Part shown: in pieces, positions 20,067-30,464 of the stretch
How the letters are laid out: the number at the start of each line of letters is the position of its first letter
Position numbering within the stretch: position 1 is the stretch's first letter
Assembly: GCF_001894765.1 (NCBI RefSeq)
Contig: NZ_BCWV01000009.1
Span: 62,001-126,000, forward strand
Direction of reading: 5' to 3'
Source: Rhodococcoides corynebacterioides NBRC 14404
Lineage (GTDB): Bacteria > Actinomycetota > Actinomycetes > Mycobacteriales > Mycobacteriaceae
Length of the DNA: 64,000 nt
Program-made: the position numbers and the translations under genes
Notes under the pieces: generated by a model
Database searches by the model: none
Seen by the model: the letters and a program-made list of their open reading frames with translations, nothing else
What the model was told of the DNA's origin: nothing

Positions 20067-21986
20067 TCAGATGCCGAACCGGCCGATCGAGACCCCGATC
20101 CGCGCGGTCTTCCCGAGTGCTTGTCCTACCGGAACCGCTTGCTGCTGAATGCGATTGACCTGACCGGTGTCGAGCGTCGGTACGTCCACCTGGTCGAGGT
20201 CCGACACGGTGCCCTGCCACCCGGCGGCACGCAGGGTGTCGACGGCCTGGACGGGCGTCTGTCCGGTGAGGTCCGGCACCGTGAACTGACTCCCGTTGGA
20301 CACCTGCACCGTGACCGTGTCCCCTTCGCTCGTCGAGCCGCCCCCGGCCGGCGACGTCGACACGACCTCGCCTGCGGGGCGAGCCGAATCGACACTGCGG
20401 CGATCGACGACGAACCCTGCGCCGGCGAGGTTCGGTTGCGCCACCTCGATGTTCTGGCCGACCACGTCGGGCACCCGGATCTGCCGCGGACCGGATCCCA
20501 GCGTGATGCGCACGGCCGAACCCTGCACCATCGTCGACCCGCGGGCCGGCTCCTGGGAGACCACCTTGTCGATCTGGTCGCGCGGCGACGCGGCACGCTC
20601 CACGTCGGGATCGAGCGTCAGGCCCGCCTGATCGAGGGCGGCGGCCGCGGCCTCGCTGGTCAGTCCGGTCAGGGCGGGAACCTGGATCTGCTCGGGACCG
20701 GTCGAGAGTTCGAGGACCAGAGTGCTGTTCTCGTCGACGGTGGTACCCGAGACCGGCCGGGTTCCGATGACGGCACCCTCCGGCACGGTCGGATCGGTGC
20801 GCTGCTGCACATCGACGCGGAAACCCGCGTTCTCGAGGGTGGTCCGCGCGTCGTCCGCTGAGAGAGCCGAGACGTCCGGGACGGTCACCGACCGGGCGTC
20901 GGCACCCGGGCCGAGGTTCCACAGGAACACCCCGACGATGCCGACGACCACGACAGTGGCCAGAGCGGCGAGCGCGACTTTCACGCGGCTGCGGCGCCCG
21001 TCGTCCGGATCCGGCCCGGCGTGCCGACCCGACGCGCGGGTCGACGGTGCGTCGGCCGGTTCGCGGTCGGGCGCGCGCCCGGTGTCGGAGCCGCCGAAGA
21101 TCGTGGTGCGGTCCTCGTCGCTCATGACGACGGGAGCACTCGGGCGCTGTCCGCCGAGGACGCGGATCAGGTCCGACCGCATGTCCGCCGCACTCTGGTA
21201 GCGGTTGGCCGGATTCTTGCTCATCGCCTTGAGGATGATGGAGTCGAGCTCCGCCGGAACGTCCTTGTTCACCGACGACGGCAGGCGCGGGTCCTCGCGC
21301 ACATGCTGGTACGCCACGGCCACCGGGGAATCGCCGGTGAACGGAGGTTCGCCGGTGAGGATCTCGAAGAGCACGCAGCCCAGGGAGTAGACGTCGGACC
21401 GCGCGTCCACCTGCTCACCGCGGGCCTGCTCCGGAGAGAGGTACTGCGCGGTGCCGATGACGGCGGCGGTCTGGGTCATGGGGCTCGAGCTGTCGGCGAT
21501 GGCCCGGGCGATGCCGAAGTCCATCACCTTCACCGCGCCGGCACGGTTGATCATGACGTTCGCCGGCTTGACGTCCCGGTGCACGATGCCGTTGCGATGG
21601 CTGAAGTCGAGCGCCGCACAGACATCGGCGATGACCTCCATCGCGCGCTTGGGCGCCATGGGCCCTTCGGCGCGGACGATGTCCCGCAGGGTTTCACCGT
21701 CGACGTACTCCATGACGATGTACGGCAGCGGACCCGTCTCGGTCTCGGCCTCGCCCGTGTCGTACACCGCGACGATGGCAGGATGGTTCAGTGCGGCGGC
21801 GTTCTGCGCCTCACGTCGGAACCGCAGGTAGAACGTGGGGTCGCGCGCGAGATCCTGACGCAGGACCTTGATGGCGACGTCCCGGTCCAGGCGTCCGTCC
21901 CGAGCGAGATGCACCTCGGACATACCACCGAAGCCGAGGATCTCACCCAGGTCGTACCGGGCGGACAGCTTGCGTGGCGTGGTCAT
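20067..21986 (-). CDS. pknB: Ser/Thr protein kinase PknB with four PASTA domains
   Basis: Essential-type receptor kinase controlling cell growth and division. The kinase domain (about 10-275) has [31 protein letters not shown] and the activation loop [17 protein letters not shown], with the two Thr that are autophosphorylated in M. tuberculosis PknB conserved. A juxtamembrane linker, one helix ([20 protein letters not shown]) and four extracellular PASTA repeats follow. PASTA units bind muropeptides or lipid II. 639 residues. The ATG overlaps the pknA stop as ATGA. Last gene of the fhaA-to-pknB operon. Confidence 0.97.
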   Translation of the reverse strand: MTTPRKLSARYDLGEILGFGGMSEVHLARDGRLDRDVAIKVLRQDLARDPTFYLRFRREAQNAAALNHPAIVAVYDTGEAETETGPLPYIVMEYVDGETLRDIVRAEGPMAPKRAMEVIADVCAALDFSHRNGIVHRDVKPANVMINRAGAVKVMDFGIARAIADSSSPMTQTAAVIGTAQYLSPEQARGEQVDARSDVYSLGCVLFEILTGEPPFTGDSPVAVAYQHVREDPRLPSSVNKDVPAELDSIILKAMSKNPANRYQSAADMRSDLIRVLGGQRPSAPVVMSDEDRTTIFGGSDTGRAPDREPADAPSTRASGRHAGPDPDDGRRSRVKVALAALATVVVVGIVGVFLWNLGPGADARSVTVPDVSALSADDARTTLENAGFRVDVQQRTDPTVPEGAVIGTRPVSGTTVDENSTLVLELSTGPEQIQVPALTGLTSEAAAAALDQAGLTLDPDVERAASPRDQIDKVVSQEPARGSTMVQGSAVRITLGSGPRQIRVPDVVGQNIEVAQPNLAGAGFVVDRRSVDSARPAGEVVSTSPAGGGSTSEGDTVTVQVSNGSQFTVPDLTGQTPVQAVDTLRAAGWQGTVSDLDQVDVPTLDTGQVNRIQQQAVPVGQALGKTARIGVSIGRFGI

Positions 21987-23398
21987 CGCTGGCCCCCTCC
22001 CGGTCCGTTGCCGCCTCCCGGTCCGTTGCCGCCTCCGTTGCCGCCTCCGTTTCCACCGCCGTTGCCGATACCGCCGAGTCCGGGGATGTCGAACAGTCCG
22101 CCCGGAGTGGTCGTGGTGGTGCTCGGCGTCGTGGTCGTGGGCTCGGTGGTGGTGGGCTCGGTGGTGGTCGTCGTCGTGGTGGTCGTGGTGGTGGTCGTGG
22201 TCGTCGGCCGGGTCGTGGTGGTGGTCGGCTCGGTCGTCGTCGGCGTCGTCGTGGTGGTGGAGGTGGTCACGGGGACGGTGGGTCCGCCGCCGCTCTCGGA
22301 GAACACGAAGAGGCCGAACGCGACGATGGCCGCGAGGAGCAACAGTCCGGCCGCCGCCCACGCCAGTGCCTTCTGACCGGGCGACATGCCGCCACGATCG
22401 GGCTCCGGGTCACGCGGCGCCGCGGCCGCGTATCGACCGGCCGCGGTGCTCATCATCCGGGTGCTGCTCGGCCCTCCCGCCGAGACCGGGGGCACCACGC
22501 GAGTGGTTCCGGTGGCGGACCGGGGCGTACCCGGCGTCGGGGGCCGTCGACCGGCCCGCACGGCGGCCACCGCGTCGGCGAACTCGCCGCCGTTCGCGTA
22601 CCGCGCCGCCGGGTCCTTGGTCATGGTGATCTCGACGAGCTCGCGCACCTGCGGAGGCAGATCCGCCGGCAGCGGCGGGGCGGCGTCGCGAACGTGTTTC
22701 ATGGCCACCGTGAGCGCGCCGTCCCCGACGAAGGGCCGCTGGCCGGAGACCGCCTCGTATCCCACGACACCGAGGCTGTAGACGTCGGACGCCGAGGTCG
22801 CGTCCTGACCCAGCGCCTGTTCCGGCGCGATGTACTGCGCGGTCCCCATGACCATGCCGGTGCGTGTGACCGGGGAGGCGTCGACCGCCTTCGCGATGCC
22901 GAAGTCGGTGATCTTCACCGTGCCGTCGGGCGTGATCATGATGTTGCCCGGCTTGACGTCGCGGTGCACGATGCCCGCTCGGTGAGCGGCCTGCAGGGCG
23001 CGGCCCGTCTGTTCGAGCATGTCCAGGGCATGCACCAGCGGCAGCCGTCCCATGCGCCCCAGCACCGCGTTCAGCGGTTCGCCGATCACGAGTTCCATCA
23101 CGAGGTAGGCCAGCGACTGGCCGCTGGGGTCACGCACCTCGCCGTAATCGAAGATGTTGGCGATGCCGGGGTGGTTGAGCAGCGCCGTCGTGCGTGCCTC
23201 GATGCGGAAGCGCTCCACGAACTCCGGATCGTCGGAGAACTCGGGCTTGAGGATCTTCACCGCGACCCGCCGATCGAGGCGATTGTCCGTCGCCTCCCAC
23301 ACCTGGCCCATACCGCCGGTGGCGATGAGCCGGATCAGCCGGTAGCGGTCCGCCACGAGGGCACCGTTGTTCAGTCCACCGTTCATTCCGTGGCTCAC
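21983..23398 (-). CDS. pknA: Ser/Thr protein kinase PknA with Thr-rich and Gly/Asn-rich tail
   Basis: 471-residue membrane kinase. The kinase core has [33 protein letters not shown] and [18 protein letters not shown] membrane helix near residues 345-368 ([23 protein letters not shown]) is followed by an extracellular tail. That tail contains a run of 15 consecutive Thr among other Thr/Pro/Glu repeats, then GGGN and GPGGGN repeats. The Thr tract is a candidate for O-mannosylation, which is inference. The start is GTG overlapping the pbpA stop. Partner PknB and phosphatase PstP are in the same operon. Confidence 0.95.
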   Translation of the reverse strand: MSHGMNGGLNNGALVADRYRLIRLIATGGMGQVWEATDNRLDRRVAVKILKPEFSDDPEFVERFRIEARTTALLNHPGIANIFDYGEVRDPSGQSLAYLVMELVIGEPLNAVLGRMGRLPLVHALDMLEQTGRALQAAHRAGIVHRDVKPGNIMITPDGTVKITDFGIAKAVDASPVTRTGMVMGTAQYIAPEQALGQDATSASDVYSLGVVGYEAVSGQRPFVGDGALTVAMKHVRDAAPPLPADLPPQVRELVEITMTKDPAARYANGGEFADAVAAVRAGRRPPTPGTPRSATGTTRVVPPVSAGGPSSTRMMSTAAGRYAAAAPRDPEPDRGGMSPGQKALAWAAAGLLLLAAIVAFGLFVFSESGGGPTVPVTTSTTTTTPTTTEPTTTTTRPTTTTTTTTTTTTTTTEPTTTEPTTTTPSTTTTTPGGLFDIPGLGGIGNGGGNGGGNGGGNGPGGGNGPGGGQR

Positions 23399-24879
23399 CT
23401 CCCCTGCAATCCGGCACCGAGCACGGCCCGCGCCACCGGCGCTGCGACCGACCCGCCCGTGGCCGCGAGGGCGCGGTCACCGCCGTCCTCGACGATGACG
23501 GCGATCGCGATCTTCGGATCCTCCGCGGGTGCGAAGGCGATGTACCAGGCGTGCGGCGGAGTGTTGCGCGGGTCGCTGCCGTGCTCGGCGGTACCCGTCT
23601 TCGACGCGATCTGTACTCCCGGGATCCGGCCCTCGGATCCGGAGTTGTTCTCCGCGCCGATCATCAGGTCGGTGAGGGTCCCGGCGACCTCCGGCGACAC
23701 GGCCTGACCCAGCGATGTCGGCTCGGTGGTGTCGAGCGTGGACAGGTCGGGTGCCTGCAGCTGCGCGACCAGATGCGGGGCCATGCGAACACCGCGATTC
23801 GCGATGGTCGCCGCGATCTCGGCGTTCTGCAGCGGGGTCAGGGCGACGTCGCGCTGGCCGATGCTGGACTGCCCGAGCGCGGCGTCGTCCGGGATGTCCC
23901 CGACGGTGCTGGGCGCGACCGGCAGGGGCACGGACTGGCTCTCGCCGACGCCGAATGCGGTGGCGGTGTCGGACACGGCGCCCGCACCGGCGTCGATGCC
24001 GAGCTCGACGAACGCGGTGTTGCAGGACCGTGCGAAGGCCTCGCGGAGCGAGGCGGTGGCACCGCCGCCGCAGGTTGCTCCGTTGTAGTTCTCGAGGGTC
24101 GTGGACGTGCCGGGTAGCGTGATGTCGGGTGCCGCCGTCAGCTGCGTGTCGGGGTACGCGCCGTCCGCGAGGGCCGCCGCGGTGACCACCACCTTGAACG
24201 TCGACCCCGGCGGGTAGGTCTGCGAGATCGCCCGGTTCACCAGGGGATTGGTGGGGTCCTGGCTGAGCCGTTCCCAGGCCGCGGCCGTCTGCTCACCGTT
24301 GTGCGACGCCAACTCGTTGGGGTCGTAGCTCGGCGTCGAGACCATCGTGAGGATCTTGCCGGTGGACGGCTCGATGGCCACCACGGATCCGGTGTACCCC
24401 TTGCTGGTCAGCTGGTCGTAGGCCACCTGCTGCATCACGGGATCGATGGTGGTGACGACGTTGCCGCCACGGGGGTCGCGACCGGCCAACAGGTCGAAGA
24501 ACCGCTTGCCGAACAACCGGTTGTCGGACCCGTTGAGGACGGGGTCCTCGGCCCGTTCGAGACCGGTGCTCGAGTAGAGCATCGAGTAGAACCCGGTGAC
24601 CGGCGCGTTCGCCAGTGCGCTCGAGGGCGCCGCGGGGTTGGACGGGTAGGTGCGCAGGTACTTGTACCGATCGTCCGTCGCGACGGAGGCGGCCAGGACC
24701 TGACCGCCGCTCGAGATCTGTCCGCGCTGACGGGCGTACTCGTCCAGCAGGACGCGCGAGTTCCGAGGATCGGTCCGGAGGTCGTCGGCCTTGATCACCT
24801 GAACGTAGGTGGCGTTGGCGAGCAGCACGACGACCATGGCCATGATGCCGATCGCGACGCGGCGCAGGGGTGTGTTCAC
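23395..24879 (-). CDS. pbpA: Class B penicillin-binding protein PbpA (transpeptidase)
   Basis: 494 residues. It has an N-terminal membrane anchor ([19 protein letters not shown]), a dimerisation-type linker, and a C-terminal transpeptidase domain that cross-links peptidoglycan. Active-site motifs are S226TFK, SCN and KTGTAEHG. The architecture matches the short monofunctional PbpA encoded next to rodA and pknA/pknB in Mycobacteriales, which works with the SEDS glycosyltransferase encoded just upstream. GTG start overlapping the rodA stop by 4 bases. Confidence 0.96.
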   Translation of the reverse strand: MNTPLRRVAIGIMAMVVVLLANATYVQVIKADDLRTDPRNSRVLLDEYARQRGQISSGGQVLAASVATDDRYKYLRTYPSNPAAPSSALANAPVTGFYSMLYSSTGLERAEDPVLNGSDNRLFGKRFFDLLAGRDPRGGNVVTTIDPVMQQVAYDQLTSKGYTGSVVAIEPSTGKILTMVSTPSYDPNELASHNGEQTAAAWERLSQDPTNPLVNRAISQTYPPGSTFKVVVTAAALADGAYPDTQLTAAPDITLPGTSTTLENYNGATCGGGATASLREAFARSCNTAFVELGIDAGAGAVSDTATAFGVGESQSVPLPVAPSTVGDIPDDAALGQSSIGQRDVALTPLQNAEIAATIANRGVRMAPHLVAQLQAPDLSTLDTTEPTSLGQAVSPEVAGTLTDLMIGAENNSGSEGRIPGVQIASKTGTAEHGSDPRNTPPHAWYIAFAPAEDPKIAIAVIVEDGGDRALAATGGSVAAPVARAVLGAGLQGR

Positions 24880-26333
24880 GGGCGCTTCACCACCTGGGTG
24901 GGTGCGTCACCGATCTGCGGGCCGGCGGGTCCGCGCTTCTGCGGAACGACGGGTGCGCGGGCCGCGTCGGAGATCTTGATCAGCAGGGCCACCAGGACGT
25001 AGTTGGCGAGCAGGGACGAGCCTCCGTAGGACATGAAGGGCGTGGTGAGACCGGTCAGCGGGATCAGCTTGGTCACTCCGCCCACCACGACGAACAGCTG
25101 CACGGCGATGATGACGGACAACCCGGCCGCGAGCAGTTTGCCGAAGCTGTCGCGCACGGCGAGGGCGGTGCGCACGCCGCGGAGGACGAACAGCAGGTAC
25201 AACATGAGGACGGCGGCGAGCCCGATCAGGCCCAACTCCTCGCCGACGGTCGCGACGATGAAGTCGGTGTTGGCGAACGGCACCTGGGACGGACGACCGC
25301 TGCCGAGGCCGGTACCGCCCATCCCCCCGGTGGCGAGACCGAACAGCGACTGCGAGATCTGGTAGCCGGTGTCGTTGTAGTCCGCGAACGGGTCGAGCCA
25401 GGTGTCCGTGCGGATCTTGACGTGCCCGAACGTGTTGTACGCGACCACGAACCCGGCGAGCAGCAGCGCCAACCCCACGACGATCCACCCGACCCGCTCG
25501 GTGGCGATGTAGATCATCACCAGGACCGTCGAGTAGATGAGAAGCGACGTGCCGAGGTCCTTCTCGAACACGAGGACCCCGATGGAGACGATCCAGGCGA
25601 CCACGATCGGACCGAGGTCGCGCGCTCGCGGCAGGTCCATGCCCAACACGTGCTTGCCGGCCGTCGTGAAGAGCTCACGCTTGGCCACCAGGACCGAGGC
25701 GAAGAAGATCAGCAACGCGATCTTGGCGAACTCACCGGGCTGAATGCTGAAGCCGGGCAGGCGGATCCAGATCTTGGACCCGTTGACCTCCGAGAGAGAC
25801 GACGGCAGGACGGCGGGCAGCGCCAGGAAGAGCAGACCGCCCAGGCCGAGGGTGTAGCCGTAGCGTGCGAGCGTGCGGTAGTCGCGCACGAGGACCAGCA
25901 CCGCGACGAAACACGCGATGCCGAGGGCCGTCCACAGCACCTGCTGGTTCGCGTCCGGTGACGGTGCGTCCGTTCCCAGGTATCGCGCGGATTCCTGCGC
26001 GGCCAGGTCGAGTCGGTGGATGAGCACCAGGCCGAGTCCGTTGAGCAACGCCACGATGGGCAGCAGCAGCGGGTCGGCATGGGTGGCGAACCGTCGCACC
26101 GCGGCGTGGGCCACGACGAACATCGCGAGGTACGCCAGGCCGTACTTCGCCAGGTCCCAGGTCACGGCCTGTTCCTGGCTGGCTTCGACCAGTACGAACG
26201 ACAGAGTCGTGATCAGCGTCGCCGCCGCGAGGAGTGCGGCCTCGACACCCCGACGGGTGGACTGTGGCGGAGCCGGGGCGAACCCACCGGGCGGGCTGGG
26301 GAACGACGGCGAGGACTGCGAGGGTGCCGTCAT
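24876..26333 (-). CDS. rodA: SEDS family peptidoglycan glycosyltransferase (RodA/FtsW)
   Basis: 485-residue polytopic membrane protein that polymerises lipid II into glycan strands together with a class B PBP. More than ten membrane helices are apparent. SEDS landmarks include GSKIWIRLPGFSIQPGEFAKIALL, EKDLGTSLLIY, and the C-terminal GLTTPFMSYGGSSLLANY. The N-terminal 30 residues are Pro/Ser-rich and cytoplasmic. The ATG at 26333 overlaps the pstP stop, so the ATG six codons further upstream is less likely. The cognate transpeptidase pbpA follows with a 4-base overlap. Confidence 0.95.
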   Translation of the reverse strand: MTAPSQSSPSFPSPPGGFAPAPPQSTRRGVEAALLAAATLITTLSFVLVEASQEQAVTWDLAKYGLAYLAMFVVAHAAVRRFATHADPLLLPIVALLNGLGLVLIHRLDLAAQESARYLGTDAPSPDANQQVLWTALGIACFVAVLVLVRDYRTLARYGYTLGLGGLLFLALPAVLPSSLSEVNGSKIWIRLPGFSIQPGEFAKIALLIFFASVLVAKRELFTTAGKHVLGMDLPRARDLGPIVVAWIVSIGVLVFEKDLGTSLLIYSTVLVMIYIATERVGWIVVGLALLLAGFVVAYNTFGHVKIRTDTWLDPFADYNDTGYQISQSLFGLATGGMGGTGLGSGRPSQVPFANTDFIVATVGEELGLIGLAAVLMLYLLFVLRGVRTALAVRDSFGKLLAAGLSVIIAVQLFVVVGGVTKLIPLTGLTTPFMSYGGSSLLANYVLVALLIKISDAARAPVVPQKRGPAGPQIGDAPTQVVKRP

Positions 26334-27910
26334 CGCGTACCCACCCGGCACGTCTGGCCCACCACGGGGGTGGGGGTCGGCGTGGGCGTGATCGTCTCCG
26401 TGGGCGGGGCGGTCTCCGCGGGCGGGGCCGCCGGGTCACCCGGAGCGGGGACGTCGGTCGTGGTGGGAACGGGCGTGGTGGAGGTGGTGGTCGGCGACTC
26501 GTCGCACACCGGCAGCAGATCCGTCGACACCAGGCGAGTGACCTGGGACCGCGCGTCGGCCAGCGTGCCGGAGGGCAGGCCGGACCGCACCTGCTCACGG
26601 GCGGACGGCTGCAGGTCGTCGACACCGAGAATGCGGCAGTCGCCCGCCTCGGACGGTGACCGCAGGTCGACGGTCGCGGGCTCGGGCTCCGGCTCCGGCG
26701 CGGGTGCCGGCTCGTCGGTCGGTGCCGCGTCGGTCGGTGCCGTGTCGGTCGGTGCCCCGGGCACCGGGGCCGGCGTGGTGGTCGGCGGTGCCGTCGTGGT
26801 GGTGGCCGAGGACGCGGACTCGGTGGGCGACTCGCGCACGCATCCGATCAGGTCCACGGTCTGCAGGGAGTAGCCGAGCACCGAACCCGGCACACCGCGC
26901 ATCACCGCGACGCGGCCGTCGTCCGTTCCGACGTAGTAGTTGCGCTGCAGCAGTGACCACCCGACGATGGCGCCGGCGGCGAGCAGCGCCACCAGCGCGA
27001 CGGACGTCAGGATCCACCGGAGCTTGTGCGACTTCTTCTCCGGTTCCGGCGGCGGGGCCGGTGCCACGCGCTTCGGCGTCGACCGCGGCGGCCGCATCGC
27101 CGCGGCCCGACCGGCGGCGGTGTTCGGCGGCGGAGTGTCCTCTTCGTCGTCCATCGACGCCGCCCCCGCGAGAATCGGGTGCGACTGGCCGTAGTCGAGG
27201 TCGATGACGTCGGCGACGACGACGGTGACGTTGTCCGGACCGCCACTGCGCAGCGCGAGCTCGATGAGCCGGTCGGCGCACACGTCGTTCTCACCCTCGC
27301 GCAGGGTGTCCGCAATGGTCTCGCTGCTCACCACGTCGGACAGACCGTCCGAGCACAGCAGGTACCGGTCGCCCGCGCGGGCCTCGCGGACGGTCAGCGT
27401 GGGTTCGATCTCGTTGCCGGTCAACGCCCGCATGATGAGCGACCGCTGCGGGTGCGAGTGGGCCTGCTCGGCGGTGATGCGACCCTCGTCGACGAGCGAC
27501 TGGACGAAGGTGTCGTCCCGCGTGATCTGGGTCAACTCGTCGTCCCGGAGAAGGTAGGCGCGCGAGTCCCCGATGTGGACCAGGCCGATCTTGCGTCCGC
27601 CGAACAGGATCGCGGTGAGCGTGGTGCCCATGCCGTCGAGCTCGGGGTCCTCCTCGACCTGCTCGGCGATCGTGGCGTTGCCCTCACGAGTCGCGCGCTC
27701 GAGCTTGCCCAGCAGATCGTCGCCGGGCTCGTCGTCGTCGAGATGCGCCAGCGCCGCGATCATCAGCTGCGAGGCGACCTCACCTGCGGCGTGACCGCCC
27801 ATGCCGTCGGCGAGGGCGAGCAGGCGCGCGCCGGCGTAGACCGAATCCTCGTTGTTCGACCGGACGAGGCCACGGTCGCTGCGTGCGGCGTAGCGGAGAA
27901 CGAGGGTCAC
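26330..27910 (-). CDS. pstP: PP2C-type protein Ser/Thr phosphatase PstP
   Basis: 526-residue membrane phosphatase that reverses PknA/PknB phosphorylation. The cytoplasmic PP2C domain shows RSDRGLVRSNNEDSVY, LADGMGGHAAGE, HIGDSRAYLLRD, CSDGLSDVV and GGPDNVTVVVADV, whose Asp residues bind Mg/Mn. A Pro-rich juxtamembrane segment and one helix (WILTSVALVALLAAGAIVGW) precede an extracellular domain. The outer part ends in Pro/Thr-rich low complexity (APTDTAPTDAAPTDEPAP and a PTPTPTP stretch). GTG start at 27910 overlaps the fhaB stop; the longer frame from 28483 is a shadow of fhaB. Confidence 0.96.
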   Translation of the reverse strand: MTLVLRYAARSDRGLVRSNNEDSVYAGARLLALADGMGGHAAGEVASQLMIAALAHLDDDEPGDDLLGKLERATREGNATIAEQVEEDPELDGMGTTLTAILFGGRKIGLVHIGDSRAYLLRDDELTQITRDDTFVQSLVDEGRITAEQAHSHPQRSLIMRALTGNEIEPTLTVREARAGDRYLLCSDGLSDVVSSETIADTLREGENDVCADRLIELALRSGGPDNVTVVVADVIDLDYGQSHPILAGAASMDDEEDTPPPNTAAGRAAAMRPPRSTPKRVAPAPPPEPEKKSHKLRWILTSVALVALLAAGAIVGWSLLQRNYYVGTDDGRVAVMRGVPGSVLGYSLQTVDLIGCVRESPTESASSATTTTAPPTTTPAPVPGAPTDTAPTDAAPTDEPAPAPEPEPEPATVDLRSPSEAGDCRILGVDDLQPSAREQVRSGLPSGTLADARSQVTRLVSTDLLPVCDESPTTTSTTPVPTTTDVPAPGDPAAPPAETAPPTETITPTPTPTPVVGQTCRVGTR

Positions 27911-28368
27911 GGGCGCAACTCGATCACGGTCTTGCCCACGCGCACGGGGGTTCCGAGCGGGACACGCACCGCCGTGGTCACCTTCACGCGATCCAGGTAC
28001 GTGCCGTTGGTCGACCCGAGGTCCTCGACGTACCAGTCGCTGCCGCGCGGCGACAGACGGGCATGGCGGGTGGATGCGTAGTCGTCGGTGAGCACCAGCG
28101 TGGAATCGTCCGCCCGCCCCATGAGCACCGGCTGCGTGCCGAGGGTGATGCGGGTACCGGCGAGGGAACCCTGGGTGACCACCAGGTACTTGGCCACCTT
28201 CTGCTTCCGGCCCGGCAGCGACACCGGCGTCTTCCGCGAGCGAGGGGGAACGCGAAGCCCGGACGCGGCGTAGATGTCCGAGCGCAGGGTGCGCAGGACG
28301 GCCCACACGAACAGCCACAGCACCACCAGGAAACCCGCACGCGTGAGTTGCAGAACGAGACCTTGCAC
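27907..28368 (-). CDS. fhaB: FHA-domain membrane protein FhaB (FipA)
   Basis: 153 residues, almost the same length as mycobacterial FhaB. One N-terminal helix (GFLVVLWLFVWAVLRTL) anchors it. The C-terminal FHA domain binds phosphothreonine: LMGRADDSTLVL, STRHARLS and GSTNGTYLD are intact. It is a PknA/PknB substrate and divisome/elongasome adaptor in relatives. GTG at 28368 (VQGLVLQLTRAGF) follows an AGGAGG site 8 bases upstream. The upstream open extension has no similarity to the family. Confidence 0.95.
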   Translation of the reverse strand: MQGLVLQLTRAGFLVVLWLFVWAVLRTLRSDIYAASGLRVPPRSRKTPVSLPGRKQKVAKYLVVTQGSLAGTRITLGTQPVLMGRADDSTLVLTDDYASTRHARLSPRGSDWYVEDLGSTNGTYLDRVKVTTAVRVPLGTPVRVGKTVIELRP

Positions 28369-28562
28369 AGCGATCACCTCCTCGTTCCACCGGTGGATCG
28401 GCCGACGGAGTGCCGTCGGCGCGAGCGACGTCGACGACGGTGCGTCGACACGGACGTTCCGGCGCACGCGTCACGTGTGCCATCTCGCAGCATCATAGGG
28501 GCAGGGGGTGACAGCGAGGTCATACGCGCACCGCGACGCGGTGGCGCTCCCCGTGCACCGGA

Positions 28563-30227
28563 TCAGACGATGCGCACCAGGATCTCCGAGTGACCGGCCC
28601 GCACGACGTCGCCGTCCGCGAGCTGCCAGTCCTGCACGGGGGAACCGTTGACCGTGGTGCCGTTGGTGGAGCCGAGGTCCGACAACGTCGCCACGTGACC
28701 GTCCCAGCGCACCTCGAAGTGACGACGCGACACTCCGGTGTCGGGCAGACGGAAGTGGGCGTCCTGACCGCGGCCGACGATGTTGGCGCCGTCGCGCAAC
28801 TGGAACTGTCGCCCACTGCCGTCCTCGAGCGACAGGGTCGCGGTCGCCGTCCCGGCGGGGACGTCGTGCAGGTCGGGAGCCCGATAGCCCTGCGTGGACG
28901 GGCCGGCGTACCCGGCGTCGTGACCGGCAGCAGCGGCGCCGTAGGCCCGCGAGTCGGCTGCGGACGGATCGTAGGGCGCCCGGCCGTAGGCCTGCTGGTC
29001 GTAGCCCGGCTGGTCGTAACCCGGCTGGTCGTAGGCCGGCTGGTCGTACGCCGGTCGTGCGTCGTAACCCTGCTGGTCGGGGCGACCGTAGGCGCGCGGG
29101 TCGGGTCCCGGGCGGCCGTAGCCGCCGTTGTCGTAGGCGCCCCGCCCGTAACCGCGGTCGTCGTACGCACCCTGGCCGTAGCCACGGTCGTCGTACCCGC
29201 CCTGGCCGTAGCCACGCTGGTCGTGCCCCGCCTGCTCGTAGCCCGGCTGATATCCGCCCTGGCCGTAGCCGCGCTGGTCCTCCTGCGGGGGGCGGCCCGG
29301 CGGGTATCCGCCCTGGCCGTACCCGCCGGGGCCGTACCCGCCCGGCCCGTAGCCGCGCTGGTCGTCCTCCCGATATCCGCCCGGCTGGTACCCACCCGGC
29401 TGGTATCCACCGGACTGGTATCCGCCGGGGCCGGGGCCACCCTGATATCCGGCCTGACCGTACTGCGGGTCGTAGCCGCCACGGCTCTCTCCGCGATCGT
29501 CCCGCCCGCGGTCGCCCCCGGGTCCATCGGCGCGCTCGGCCTGGTCGGCGTTCGGTGCACCGTAGGGCGCCACCGGGCCGCGGGGACGTGCGTCCGCCGC
29601 GGGGCGACCGGGGTAGCCGGCCGGCGGGCGAACGCGGTTCTCCGACTCCGCACCCGACGCGGTCTCGCCCGGGTAGGCGCTGCCGTTGCGTGGGCCGTGA
29701 GCGACGGATCCGGCCTCGCGGTCGGGCTCGTCGCCCTCGGTGCGATTCCCGGGATTCTGAGTCATGGAGACGGCTCCTGATGTCGACGGGGTGGGGCGGT
29801 GGGATCGGTCTCGAGTCTGACGTGCGGCGGCGGCGGGGCCACGATCGGTCCCCGCATCCGGGTTCACGCGACCGGCGGTGCGGAACTGGCCGGTATGGAG
29901 GGACTGTGCGGCCTCGAAGTGGACGGCCACGGCACCGTAGGTCTGCCACCCCTGCTCGGAGATGTAGTCCTGCAGGTGGCGCGAGAAGGCGCGGGTGGTC
30001 AGATCCTGATCGGAGGCGAGGCGCTCGTGATCGGACGGGCTGATGGTGATGACGAAGTCGTTGGGCGCGAGCACGTGACCACCGTCGAGGGTGCGCACAC
30101 CGCTCAGGGCCTCTTGCCGCAGCGCGGCTTCGACCTCCGCCGGCACGACGCCGCCGCCGAACACGCGGGCGAAGGCGTCGCCGACGGCACTCTGCAGTTT
30201 GCGCTCGAACCGCTGAACCACTCCCAC
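28563..30227 (-). CDS. fhaA: FHA-domain protein FhaA with DUF3662 and Gly/Tyr-rich linker
   Basis: 554 residues. The N-terminal DUF3662 domain (1-130, starting MGVVQRFERKLQSAVGDAF) and the C-terminal FHA domain (about 460-554, GRGQDAHFRLP, SRRHFEVRW, GSTNGTTVNG) are well formed. FhaA in mycobacteria binds PknB-phosphorylated MviN and controls peptidoglycan precursor flipping. Between the domains are about 300 disordered residues built from Gly/Tyr/Gln/Asp repeats (GYGQGGY, GGYQPGGY, AYDQPGYDQPGYDQ). First gene of the operon, 194 bases ahead of fhaB. Confidence 0.95.
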   Translation of the reverse strand: MGVVQRFERKLQSAVGDAFARVFGGGVVPAEVEAALRQEALSGVRTLDGGHVLAPNDFVITISPSDHERLASDQDLTTRAFSRHLQDYISEQGWQTYGAVAVHFEAAQSLHTGQFRTAGRVNPDAGTDRGPAAAARQTRDRSHRPTPSTSGAVSMTQNPGNRTEGDEPDREAGSVAHGPRNGSAYPGETASGAESENRVRPPAGYPGRPAADARPRGPVAPYGAPNADQAERADGPGGDRGRDDRGESRGGYDPQYGQAGYQGGPGPGGYQSGGYQPGGYQPGGYREDDQRGYGPGGYGPGGYGQGGYPPGRPPQEDQRGYGQGGYQPGYEQAGHDQRGYGQGGYDDRGYGQGAYDDRGYGRGAYDNGGYGRPGPDPRAYGRPDQQGYDARPAYDQPAYDQPGYDQPGYDQQAYGRAPYDPSAADSRAYGAAAAGHDAGYAGPSTQGYRAPDLHDVPAGTATATLSLEDGSGRQFQLRDGANIVGRGQDAHFRLPDTGVSRRHFEVRWDGHVATLSDLGSTNGTTVNGSPVQDWQLADGDVVRAGHSEILVRIV

Positions 30228-30305
30228 GTCACCCTCCTTCGTTCGTGCGTCGGACCTCGTGTGTCGGACGTGCCCCGACCGATTCTGCTTCGGACACGGC
30301 TGCGT

Positions 30306-30338
30306 GTCCCGGCGGTCCGGGACGGCACAGTCATGCTA
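30306..30338 (-). promoter_or_regulatory. Candidate fhaA promoter -10 with 5'-end hairpin
   Basis: On the reverse strand a TAGCAT -10-like hexamer (30338 to 30333) would start transcription near 30326. Immediately downstream, 30306-30323 forms a perfect 7-base-pair hairpin with a 4-base loop (GTCCCGG/CCGGGAC). The transcript of the cell-growth operon would thus open with a stem. No convincing -35 is visible. Confidence 0.35.
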
Positions 30339-30464
30339 TACGCCGAAATCCGTCGACCGACCCGGCCGCGACCTCGAGAAACGGGCGAACGGTCCGGACG
30401 GACCGCCGCGGCTCCGGCGATTTCGGCCCGCGACGACGGCCGTGCTACCGTTCTCGGGTCGCTC

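Noticed and set aside
22120-22260. Dense GGT/CGT repeats that could be taken for a CRISPR or VNTR array
   Set aside because: They are Thr codons of the PknA tail read on the reverse strand; there are no spacers or regular repeat units.
28590-29780. 396-residue forward-strand frame rich in Val/Leu/Ala/Arg repeats
   Set aside because: Shadow of the FhaA Gly/Tyr linker and FHA domain; the repeats mirror those of fhaA.
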